Assembly (NCBI GenBank): GCA_963931925.1
Contig: OZ007583.1
Location: forward strand, 18,004,548 to 18,068,547
Origin: Onchidella celtica
Lineage: Eukaryota; Mollusca; Gastropoda; Systellommatophora; Onchidiidae
DNA length: 64,000 bases
Reading direction: 5' to 3'
Shown: positions 52,892 to 64,000 of the stretch, piece after piece
How the letters are laid out: every line of letters begins with the position of its first letter
Numbering within the stretch: the stretch's first letter is position 1
Notes under the pieces: generated by a model
Database searches by the model: none
What the model saw: the letters and a program-made list of their open reading frames with translations, nothing else
What the model was told of the DNA's origin: nothing
Made by a program: the position numbers and the translations under genes

Positions 52892-54299
52892 CCTTTAAGT
52901 TAGCGAGTCACAAGCACATGACATATCAGAGAACTACGGTACGGGTGCGGTTGAAATCTTCTAACCCACAACGATTCAAGTGTCAGATATTTTTGGCACG
53001 GGAGTCATGTTTTCGACCAAAAAGTCTGGCAGTGTCCCACAACACACGCAAGCCACACTCTCATCACAAGACAAACGGGTCATATACGCCAGACCCATTT
53101 CCTGGGGGCTCGACAGATGAACGTTTATATATCTAACGTTTGTTTCTTTGTTCTATCAATATGTCTCCTGTCCTGGGCCGGTGGCCTGTGTCACCTGGAA
53201 CCTGGGATTTGATCATCCTTACGTCATAGCAGCTGTACACTGAACCTCATCCTTCAATGTATTCAAACTCATCATTTCAACAAACTTGCGTGCCACTCAA
53301 CTGAAGACGTAAATCAAAAGAATCGGGTGACTGCGCCGTCTTTCTTTCGTTTTGCCCTTCCATCTCTCTTCCACACAATCTGCATCACCCACATACATAA
53401 CTACACATTCTTCTGCGGTAAAAATACTTCAGAACTCTAGTGTAGAGATAAGAGCACTAGAGTGCATTTTGACTCCCCGTATTTACAGGCACCAAAAGAC
53501 TCAACTGATTGTATCGAGGGAAAACTAAAACATGGCAATGAAAGCCATCACTGGAGTAATAATTATGTTCCCACTTCATCTTCGGGTGTTTCTCAACACA
53601 AGAAAAGCACTGATTTCACTTATAGTTCTCTTCAGTGAAAATGCTCACAATGAGGAAAAGGATGGTCTTGACACATTATCAAATGTTCATATTACCAAAA
53701 AAATATACTGATCTCAACTCTTGACAAAGAAAAGTCAGAAAAATATCACATTATACACTGTAGGTAATAACCCTAGATCCACAACAGACATAACCACCTG
53801 ACTGATTGTGCAGCGATGTAAGAAACAACCTCCGGTTCAAATATCTTTAGAGCGAACAACCAAAAGTAATTCAAAACACTAAACCCGACTTTCCATGCCG
53901 AGCTCAAAATGCCCTACTTCTGAACTCTCAGTCAGTTTTCACTTTTTTTCGTTAACCCAATAGTTCCAAGAATCGCACGGGTACATCAATGTAAGACGAA
54001 CAATCAAGTGCTGGTTGTTTCCACTATAGATCAAATCCCGCGCAAACGGACTTGGAGAGAACAAAATAATGTAAACACGCTGATCGTTCAGTGATCAGCA
54101 CGCGCTTAGTTACCATCCACAGCTGTTATCCATGACAGTAACCACACAGCACAATCCACACACGGTACATTCCGACAGTCCTCTTCGTTTCAAGTGAGGA
54201 AAGAAAAAAATCCAACGGGCACTATTCAAAACAATAGCCAGGCTGCTCGTTTTTGTCGTCCAGAGCGCCCGCAAGCTGACGATGTTAAACCGTTGCTGG

Positions 54300-54740
54300 T
54301 GATGATTACGGCTGCCGTTGCCTAGTGGTGCTTGATTTTGATTACCTTGTTGTCATTGGTGGTGACTGTGTGGTGGTAGTCGTGGTGCTGATGGTATCCA
54401 CTCACACCCGTGTTAACACTAGAAAGTTGAGCTCACCGCAACAAAGGCCAACGCCAGCAAGCGTTATATTCGCTCTTCCTCTACCAAGTTCGGTGTGTGT
54501 GTGGTGCGATTGACTCCCCTTCTCGCCCCTTTCTCGGGCCTATCTCTCTCTTCCTTTCCCCGGCTCGGCCCTCGGTCCGAAGATCGATTTCGGTGTATCG
54601 ATTGATTTGCCTATGTGAGACTGACTCTCATTCTCTCTCTCTCCTTTCTCCGTCTGTCTCTCAGCCTCCCTATTTAGCTCCAGCCCTCGCCAACACTTTT
54701 ACTTTCAGCCGTTGTAGTTGTCTTTTCTCCCGGAGCCCAT
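54300..54740. promoter_or_regulatory. GC-rich, CpG-containing block, possible promoter
   Basis: This stretch is richer in GC and CpG than its surroundings (CCCCGGCTCGGCCCTCGG near 54560) and carries CT-rich tracts. On the minus strand it contains a consensus donor, TTGCG|GTGAGC (54437/54436), with no coding frame before it. That is what a 5' non-coding exon would look like. A minus-strand promoter feeding the candidate exons further left is possible but unproven. Confidence 0.18.
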
Positions 54741-55227
54741 GGCTTGCGCGTTCTTTATTTGCGTCGATCAATAATAAAGTTGAATTTGTAATGGAAGTCA
54801 GAGTTGTCATAAGTTTACATACAAACATGTTTTATGCTTCCTGCTTCGGCTGACTGATTTTCCTGTCTGAAGACAGAGATTGCACCAATGCACCATTTCG
54901 TGGATTCGAATTTTAAAACACGACTAGTATCAATCCAGAAAGACCAGACCTGACCAAAAATAAATAAATAAATACAGATTGTGAAATGATGAAAAGACGG
55001 AGGATGTAACACGACTGGAAGCTAAAGTGCGTCCGATGCCTTCGGCGGCAGCTACCGGAACTGATTCCAGAAAGCTGTGCTAAATGCAGAAGATGGTGGC
55101 TGGAGATATTGGACTGAAAGTATGAGAACAGAGGACGGAAACGTAATGCAATTATACTGAAAATGACTCACTGGAAACAATGTTATGCAGTTGGAATTCC
55201 TTTGTCATAATAAATAATAATGGTTTA

Positions 55228-55254
55228 GTTGTTGTTGTTGTTGTTGTTGTTGTT
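55228..55254. repeat. (GTT)n microsatellite
   Basis: About nine GTT units. Confidence 0.93.
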
Positions 55255-55401
55255 TATCTTGCCCCTTGCACAAGAAATATTTGCATGTAATACCAGAACT
55301 ACAGCATCCACAATAACATGAAAACTGTTTGCGATTTTCACCATGAAAAAACACAACAAACACGAAAGGTGTCGTTTTGCTTATATAAGCCAAAATGCCT
55401 A

Positions 55402-55505
55402 GTCCGCCAACTTACTAACTTACTAAGTCACTAACTAACTAGCTGACCAACTAACTAACTGATTGACTGACTGACTTGCTGACTGACTGACTGACTAACC
55501 AACCA
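55402..55505. repeat. Degenerate (TGAC/ACTA) tetranucleotide array
   Basis: About 100 bp of ACTA, ACTT, TGAC and CTGA units grading into one another (ACTAACTAACTAGC, then TGACTGACTGAC). An ageing tetranucleotide repeat. Confidence 0.85.
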
Positions 55506-55803
55506 TATCGCACCACTATATTTCATATTCATTTAGCAGTGCGCCTTCTGACAAAAGCCACACGACCTCTAAAACTATCGATAACAACAACAACAACAGA
55601 GAAATGGTTCACACACAAAACAACCATGGGTGGGCCGCAGTATCCTCATAATCTAATAGTGAATAGTTTGCAGATAGCCACAAATTATTACACTTCACAT
55701 TACGGTGGTGATTCTCCTTACATTATCCTGTCATGATGGGGACCTGACAACTCTTTAAAGCAGTCTTTAACCCCCCCCCCCCGCCACACACACACAACAT
55801 TCA

Positions 55804-55870
55804 TAGACAGACAAACAGTCAGACAAAGACAAGGAGAGAGAGAGAAGAAGAGACAGAGAAAGAGAGAGAT
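55804..55870. repeat. (AGAC)/(AG) rich microsatellite
   Basis: AGACAGACAAACAG units followed by AG, AAGAAG and ACAGAG variants. It sits about 20 bp after a C12 run (55771-55782). Confidence 0.85.
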
Positions 55871-56960
55871 TGTCATAACCTCGTAACATGCGAGAAAGCC
55901 TCAAAACCGGACGGCAGCGAGGTCTTATAAAGGTTTGAGATGAACAGAAAATCAGCTAGCAATTCAGAATAACTAATAGCCAGGGAGAGACAGCCCAGCG
56001 GAACAGACCAGACAAGCTGCGGGAAAAGAAGAAGAAAAAAGTGCTTTCTCGCTTGTATTCCTCACCTTAATAAGTTCTCAACCCTCCCAGAGCGGCTGCA
56101 GACCATCCCATTCACAATCCACCGCTTTAATCAATTCTAGCCCAGAAAGCCTCCTCTTCCCACTCTAATTCCTGCTTACACTGGGCCCACATTACCGGAA
56201 AACTGAGCTGACCATCCAATGCTCTAAGTCTGTTTACTTATGTCTTCACTCTAGATATAACTCAGTGCAAAGTATCCAACATATGATGACACCTCTGGGT
56301 TACAATCGAACATTGGAATATATGGCCATCCTTAAACTACTACAAAGCGCATGTATTCCTGAGCCTAATGTTCTAGTCTCCCAAATGGAAACTGTGTTGA
56401 GGTCTTTGTTTTCGGACGATCTCTGCCCTGGGCATTTGCATCTGGAAAAATCGAAACCGAACATGTTTTAATGGCGGATTTCTTTTGGTTTTGTTTTGAG
56501 TGAAGACGGACTCGCCGGACTGCAATCTGTTTTTACTATCATTTTGCTGTTTTCACGGTACAAATTTTGTCTTCTTATCAGGCTGAGATTCCCTCGACTT
56601 CGGGGGAAAAAAAGAAAAAAAACAAGATTCTGGCTTGATGTTGTAATCGTATATATATACTAATGTACAGCTTTACAAAAATGCTACATGTCGCTTGAGG
56701 GCCATTGATATGTCAGTCATTAATCTTTAATTGATCAAGCTGTGGGAAATACCGTGACAAAGTGCCTGTGATTTCAATCACTACAATTTATTCATAACCC
56801 CCATTTTAATAAATCAGCGGAGTCTATCTGCACCGACTTAAAAAAAGAAGTAGCATTTAACTCACCACCGACCCACAAAAGTCATGCTGTCAGAGGTATT
56901 CGTAAGTGAGTGTGTATGAATATGGCGGTTGGAGGACGAGTAAAAGGAGGAGGAGGGGGG

Positions 56961-57949
<989 letters not shown>

Positions 57950-58169
57950 TACATGGGGTGGCCTAAACGTTTCTTTTCAGTTAGTTTACCATCGTATTAT
58001 TTTGTTCACACAGTTATATTACAACTAAAACACAGTTATATTTGCATAATATGCATTAGACCTTTAATTTCAAGTGGTTTTTTTTTTTTATTATTATAAT
58101 GAATTGTAATTTTCAAATATTTATTTGTTTTCCCAGATGATACCAAAGCAACTTTTGGCCCACCCTGTA
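57950..58169. mobile_element. Mariner-like MITE with terminal inverted repeats and TA target duplication
   Basis: The left end CATGGGGTGGCCTAAACG (from 57952) and the reverse complement of the right end CAGGGTGGGCCAAAAGTTG (to 58167) are imperfect inverted repeats about 24 bp long. Both ends are flanked by TA (57950-57951 and 58168-58169), the target duplication of Tc1/mariner transposons. The 216-bp interior is AT-rich, has no ORF, and includes a T-run and ATTATTATAATG. Size, ends and flanks fit a non-autonomous mariner-like element mobilised in trans. The family is not identified. Confidence 0.65.
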
Positions 58170-58870
58170 TTATTATGTATGCCAGTAAAAGTATATGACT
58201 AGATCAATTTTAAAACCCCTGGTTCTGTGACCCGCAAGCGGGAATGACGATCCTACCAATTACAGGTGTGCCAGCTCACCATACTTGCCTAAGCCGCTGA
58301 TTTCATGTCTATTTACGGCACCTGGCAGTCCCATTGCCTTGTAAAAGAGATTACCGAGACAACAGACGACTGGCTTGTTCAAGCCACTGAGCTCCAATAC
58401 CTGCTTTTAATTAAGCTCTTCTATTGATCAACGATAGCCTTAGTCTGAGCTGCAGGCAAATGGTGATTGCGTAACGTCAGATGACAGTCAATGGGCTGAC
58501 AATGCCGACAACCAGAAGGGGAAAAGAATCCTTTAAAAAGAAAAATACAATAACAGTTTAAAAGCGCCACAGCAGGCTGGGGGAGGATGTTTAAACATAA
58601 TAAATATGAAATATCAAGTTCTGTTCTGAGGCCGTAAGACTTTTATCATTTTTAAAAAATTCATCATTTTAAAAAAAATGTATTGCATCAATTACAAACT
58701 TCGGATCAATTCCGCGTCTGTCCTGTGCTGTACACAAAACAACGTGAGGACGAAAAAGAAACCATAAGTCACAGAGAACAAAGACAGGACTGTGACATGG
58801 AAGGAAAAAAAACACGGGCAGATATGCTAAAGATCATAATCAAAGTTGATAATATTTAATTTTATGTTTG

Positions 58871-59020
58871 TCATAATCCATACACAAATATACGATTGGA
58901 ACCAGCTTTCATTGTTTTATAACTTAGTCCTACAGACGGACAGTCGGAGACGCAGCAAGCCAGGAAACCGACAACCGAGAGAAATAGAATGATATCCGAC
59001 TTCGTCAGCCCCACAGACAT
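58871..59020 (-). CDS. Small ORF with signal-peptide-like N-terminus
   Basis: The ATG at 59020 opens 49 codons on the minus strand. Residues 8-25 (SDIILFLSVVGFLACCVS) form a hydrophobic core ending in small residues, as in a secretion signal, followed by DCPSVGL. The first part uses many CpG-containing codons (ACG, TCG, TCC, GTC), unlike the AT-rich surroundings. It could be a complete small secreted peptide, or a first exon spliced near SDCPS at a weak GTAGGA donor. It could also be chance. No homologue recognised. Confidence 0.2.
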   Translation of the reverse strand: MSVGLTKSDIILFLSVVGFLACCVSDCPSVGLSYKTMKAGSNRIFVYGL

Positions 59021-59330
59021 GACTCCTCGTCTGATTGATCCATGTGTAACACCTATCACCGGCTGTCCGCCAGTAGTCACGGCTTATTCTGTGATACCTC
59101 TTGACTTGTCCGCCCTTCGGGCTGAAGAAGGCGGTGATTAAAGGTGTAGGACCATTCCCAATAGAATCGCCTAGGGAAGTATGTTCTTTTACTGACAAAC
59201 GTTATCCAATACCGCACGAATATAGTAGCAGAATCTGATGACAAGACAGACAGTGCAATCTGCACGATCTAAATCTGCTCTTTACTTCATTAAAAAGATT
59301 TGTGTGGTTTATTTTATTCTTTTTTAGCTG

Positions 59331-59374
59331 ACAGAGAGAGACAGAGACAGAGAGAGACAGACAGGCAGACAGAC

Positions 59375-59407
<33 letters not shown>

Positions 59408-59412
59408 CAGAC
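59331..59412. repeat. (GACA)n/(GAGA)n microsatellite
   Basis: Imperfect GACA and GAGA tetranucleotide array with AGGC and AAGC variants. Confidence 0.93.
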
Positions 59413-60045
59413 CTTGATCCTTGATCTGAAAACTTAAATACAAATCAAAACTATTTTCACATTTCTGTTATGAAATCACAACAATACCCATGCCAAGGAA
59501 ACATGACAACCAAAGCAGAAAAGGAAGCTGTGAAAAACTTTTACACTGCAATTGAAGAATAAGCCTTCCTTTACAGTGTCGATGGACTTGCAACCGAAAC
59601 CCGGGAAAAAAAATGGTAACAAAATTCACGATCGATGACGGATTAAAATTTGCGAGCACTAAGAGAATAAAGAGATAGAGAAAGAATGACATGGCATGGC
59701 GCGGGTGTGGGCTGCCTGAAGAAATGAACCATACTTTCGCATCGCCCGGGACAAATTAGGAAGGGACATAAATCCAGATTGCCATGACAGCACTTGACGA
59801 AGACCGTCCATGTCGTAGGTCCCTGCCGCTCAAGTGTCGTAGACTTAACATGGGGAGTACCTTGAAAAAATGAAATGAAGGCGAGGACACCAACACTCAA
59901 AACAGTAAAAAATAAAAAAAAAAGTGGGTAGGTGGAGAACGCCAGTCAGAAAGAAAGCATGTTGGGCGAACCACCATAATAAAAAGCTAACACAAATGAC
60001 AGCGTGACAGAAAATAAATAAACAACAAATGAGATGGATGCAGAG

Positions 60046-60067
60046 CGAGAGAGAGAGAGAGAGAGAG
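60046..60067. repeat. Short (GA)n microsatellite
   Basis: About ten AG units. Another short AG/ACAG array lies at about 63024-63058, and AG/ACAG-rich stretches lie at about 24299-24320, 30024-30058 and 51147-51172. Confidence 0.9.
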
Positions 60068-63000
60068 CCAAGGAAAAGAGTCCCAGATAGTGTCATAAGA
60101 CTGGCAGATAGAGTGACAGAGTCCCCTTGTCGCACATATATATTGATGTAACAGAATTCGTAAGATTCAGATAGTAAAAGAGTGAGCAGGCGACAAAAAT
60201 TCACGGAGAATCTTTTAACAGGAAGAAAGTGAGATATCACAGTGGGACAGCGCCAGAAGAAGAGCCGTATGGGTTTGTTTCAGAGTGCACTAGTGCTATT
60301 GCACAGAGCAAGACGGCGCGGAACCATGGTGAGGAAGTTGGTAGAGAAGCCAACTCGTGCACGGGGGAGATGGACAGAAGAAAACAGGGACAACAGGAGA
60401 TATTCTCAAACACTAGGCCAGTGGAGAGTGGACAAGGATGTGGCAGCGAGGCTGGGAGAGTAAGTAGTGACTGAGAGAAACGAGAAAGAACAACGCAATG
60501 CCTTGGAAATTAAAAAACAGAAACGTGGACAGACAGCATTGGTTAGTTCCTGACGCTCTCATCATGTGTGCTGCAATGCTCGGGATGACATGCGTGACAC
60601 ACACTGATCAACAGTCGGGGCAGGGTGACATTAGCAGTCAGGCTAACTGGTGAACAGACACACAGATACATCGATGTCGGGGTATGTTTATCAAAGATAT
60701 AGATACATAAATATATACAGGAAATATAAAGAGAAAGAAACGAGGAGACAGGGGTTCCTCTCTCTCCGGTCGTCATGGAAACAATCGTTGGCCCTCGCCT
60801 GTCCGCTTAGCGCGCGTGCTTTTCCTTTTTTGAAAAAAAAAAAAAAACGCTGTTATTGATTTCTGCTCACCCTGCGACTGGACGCCGAAAAATAAAGGCC
60901 GGGGAAAAATTCCGATTCAAATCCGAGTGGCTCTGTGTGCCTTCCAAGTGACAGAGAGGGGAGAAGGTGAGTATGGGATTGGGCGGGAATATGGAACCAG
61001 TGGTGGGGCTTGCTGGAGAAGAGGTCTGCCAATTCTGAAATTTGCACATGGGATTTTTTCTTTCATTTCTTCTCAGCCTCTTATTAAAAAAAAAAAAGGT
61101 GCCCCCCCCCCCCCCAATAACTCAGGATAAATTTCACCAACACGTCGGCTGTGTAGAAGTGGAACAGGGGGACGGCAGGAAGAGCAACGGCCTGGTCAAA
61201 CCGAAAGCAGCCTGAATTAGCACAATCAGATCCCAGTTTTGGTGTGGTGCTGGGCGAACAGTAATCCAATTCTCCCCAATAAAACATTTTTTTTGGTGGG
61301 GGTGGTGGTTGAGGGTGGGAGGTGGGTGAAAATAGGACTTGGCCGCTAAGCATAATCTGCTGATATAACACTAACAGGAGTGATGCAAAACTGGACAGAT
61401 AAATCATTTTTCGCCGTAACCAAGATGAACAGCAGAAGCCGGACGATTGGCAACAACGGCGCGCAATACACACACAAAAATTTTTTTTAAAACATTCATA
61501 TATTTTTGAATATAAAGAAACGAGCGGGAGAAAAAAAATGAAAATGATTTCGAATTGAAACCACCTTGCAATATCACTGGCTGTGTGACCACACAAAAAA
61601 CATCAACGGTCCTCTTGTGACGTTTCTGTCATTAGACCTCGTGGTGTATGCCTCTAACCAGCAGTTGTCAATTTGTGTTGGTTGCCAGTATTGGCCATAC
61701 CACTGGCTGTGTTGTTGGTGACTCCAGATGCTTTTCGTACCTTTTTATTTCTTGTTGCCGCCAGTGACCGGCTAACTTGTAACTTATAGATAAAGATGCT
61801 CGAGTCGCGTTCTTAGTTCAGACTACAGTCGATGATGAAACACATACAGGAGTTACATGATCTCTGTCTGTTCCTCGTGTCCAGCCAAAATCAGTACCGC
61901 CCATGGCCCACCGGGCCGTGTCTGTTTTACCTCGGTTGCTGCCTCGCTCACTAGTGAGTCTGAAACAAGTCTGTCTCAAAGGAAGTTCAAATCCGACTCA
62001 AAATGGATGCAGAGCAGACTTGACCCGGTGCGTCACTAGTTTACTTCCACGGCGCTCTCACTTGTGTGAAAAACTAAGGCCTATAATGCAAATGGTATAA
62101 TATCAATACAAATGCACCAATTCTCCCAGCGTTGCTTCATCTGCTATATTTGCAGGCACAACTACCGCTGCTCATTCCCCAATGCTGTTTAGCTCGGGTC
62201 GGGCATTGACACTGCCAAGATTTATCTGATGTTAATTTGACTTTCAGGCAAATAGTGCGTGTCACGGCAATGATACATACAGAATGTAATTGCTAACGGG
62301 CATGTTTATGTGTAACATGACGGTGGGAGTGGGCAGGCTCAGGTTGGCAGAATGAAGAGATAATTATGATGGAGAGACCAAATTAAAATCTCGAACGTGG
62401 AGGATACCGTGACTCAATTCCTGCCCACTTGCTCCAGAAAGAGGAGCCGGGAAAAGAGAGGGCACACGGAAGAACCAATGGCTCAAACAGTTCTTTCTGT
62501 GAACACAAGAGACTGAAACAGTGAAAAGTACAGGTAAAAAACAAATTAAATGTAGGAAGATACAGATATTATTTCTGAAATGTGCCTCCTCTCCCCCCCC
62601 CCCCCCTCTTTCTTCATCAATCCTCTGCTGCCATCTATGGGAGACAAAAGAGTCGCTGCCGAAGGACTAACCTATGTCCCATACTTAATATTAGAACATT
62701 CGCTGACTGTCATTTAGAAACAGTGGAATCTATGTTTGCTAATATATGATGAGTACTTATCAGATTTTTATTTATGGCTGATAGCCTCGGTGTGTGTTTT
62801 GCGAAACTGTGCTTTCCGCTTTTAAGTTGAGAGGTTTGAACATATACTCGCTAAAAAAGGCAAGTATCTTTGAGAGTTAAGGCACATTAAAGGCACATTA
62901 AAGTAAGGAAATAACTGTTTTATTTAAGGAATGACACTCACGCAATCTAGAAAATAGTGGCAAGATCGCGTGCTTCTTCGCAAAACTTTCTCTGTCTTTC

Positions 63001-63242
63001 ATTTCCTCCCACGGTGTGAAAACGATGGAGAGAGAGACAGACAGACAGAGAGAGAGATATTAAAATTTAATCAAGATAACTTTACAATATTCGATTTACA
63101 TCAGTCTGGATGCTCAAAGATCGATAGTTGGCATCATAAAATGGATGGATAGATCTGAAATTGTGTAAAACTGTGACATAATGATCATAACCGCGTACAA
63201 ATTACGACTGTCTGGCATTTCCTTTACAACTTTTCTTGTTCT

Positions 63243-63273
63243 CACCCCCCCCCCCTCCCCCACCCCAACCCCC
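63243..63273. repeat. C-rich tract (quadruplex-capable on the minus strand)
   Basis: C-tracts of 11, 5, 4 and 5 bases separated by one or two bases. A similar C4-A-C11-A-C6 stretch lies near 6103-6126. Confidence 0.8.
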
Positions 63274-64000
63274 ACGATGGTGTGAAATGTGAACACAGAA
63301 CGTAGAATAAAAGGTTGCCAAAAGTCACAAAAGAGATGCACAGCTTATAATGAACGGGAGGAGGATCAACGCTAGAGACGCAGTATTCCATAGCACCTGT
63401 TTTAAAGATACGCAAGTAGAAAAGTAAATTTGAAGAACACAAGCACGGTGGAAAACGTGAACCACCAGTAGAAAAAGAATTACCCACGAACTGGAGGCGG
63501 GTGTGTAAAAGAGAAAATATGTGAATGTTTATATTTTCTGGGGGAATTCAGTAAAGCGCTTGGAGGGAAAAAGGCCAAAGAATGAATCCAGTCATCCTGA
63601 AAGGTGCCGTGTTTTGGTCTATTTTCAGATCTGGAACGTTTCGCTTACAGCAATTACCTTGGTGGTGGAATCAAGGGTTAGACAATAACTGAGCGCGTAC
63701 ATGAGCACAAATGGTACAAATAAACAAAGTAAGTAAGCAAAGAGGAAAATTCACTGTCGGCTCATTTAAGGAGAAAATATGTACTCGTGACTTGCCAGTG
63801 CTGCACCAGGACAAGAACACAACCGTAGCTTTTAAAGTTTCCTTAAACTACCATCTTCTTCTGCTTAGGTAAAATATCCCTCAACAACAGGGCATCTGCA
63901 ACAAGGCATAATGTCGCCCTAAAATTTTCACTATTTTATCCAGGGATCATTACATTTAACTACGACTTAAGAGCTTATTTTCGTCAACCGCCTATGTAAT

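Larger units (their letters stand above)
58170..64000. other. No certain gene
   Basis: Besides the small signal-peptide ORF, a strong + strand donor (GGAGAAG|GTGAGTATG at 60966/60967) ends a stretch open in one frame (IPIQIRVALCAFQVTERGE) without a clear acceptor. C14 runs lie at 61102-61115 and 62593-62606, and poly-A at about 60834-60846. Confidence 0.45.

Noticed and set aside
54300..54345. TGCCTAGTGGTGC as a tRNA A box
   Set aside because: No B box at the proper distance and no fold.
60853..60966. Plus-strand exon-like stretch with strong GTGAGT donor
   Set aside because: No acceptable acceptor and unfamiliar peptide. Kept only as a note.
61084..61596. 170-codon minus-strand ORF
   Set aside because: Phe-, Pro- and Gly-rich translation of homopolymers, without conserved features.

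Overview
The window looks like a non-model invertebrate nuclear genome. It is AT-rich and gene-sparse, and it is packed with (AG)n/(CT)n microsatellites, poly-C/poly-G homopolymers and transposon remnants. Consensus GT-AG splice sites flank the few exon-like stretches, and there are no operons or ribosome-binding sites. The repeat style would suit a marine lophotrochozoan, most likely a mollusc, but this is inference and no host gene here is firmly recognised.

The one unambiguous coding unit is a non-LTR retrotransposon (LINE) on the + strand, from about 41.9 to 46.7 kb. ORF1 (41949-42836) encodes a nucleic-acid chaperone of the L1 ORF1p type, with a coiled coil, an RRM-like core and a C-terminal domain. 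ORF2 (open from 42837 to 46328) encodes an apurinic-type endonuclease, a reverse transcriptase and a C-terminal CCHC motif. Both frames are intact. ORF2 has no ATG ahead of its endonuclease and follows ORF1 in the same reading frame, separated only by one TAG codon. This suggests stop-codon readthrough, reinitiation at a non-AUG codon, or a recently broken single ORF.

Other mobile-element traces are a 216-bp mariner-like MITE flanked by TA (57950-58169) and two LTR-like blocks. Each block has a TATA box and ends beside a primer-binding-site-like TGGTGT..AGAAG motif (about 2219-3240 and 47099-48285). The second is followed by a short gag-like fragment. The LTR limits are inferred.

The host signal is weak. 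Several exon-like stretches on the minus strand have good donors: near 6.6 and 7.3 kb (compatible phase, possibly a WD-repeat protein), 11.2 kb, 30.4 kb, 33.5 kb (the best candidate, a first coding exon with a basic cluster and a CCAAT-box upstream) and 35.1 kb. They may belong to one or more minus-strand genes with large introns, but I could not join them into a known protein. A 49-codon minus-strand ORF near 59.0 kb starts with a signal-peptide-like segment.

The rest is non-coding: five long pure (AG)n arrays all in the same orientation, more than a dozen C/G homopolymers of at least 10 bases, several G-quadruplex-capable stretches, and short tandem or inverted duplications. No rRNA, tRNA, CRISPR array or bacterial-type feature was found.
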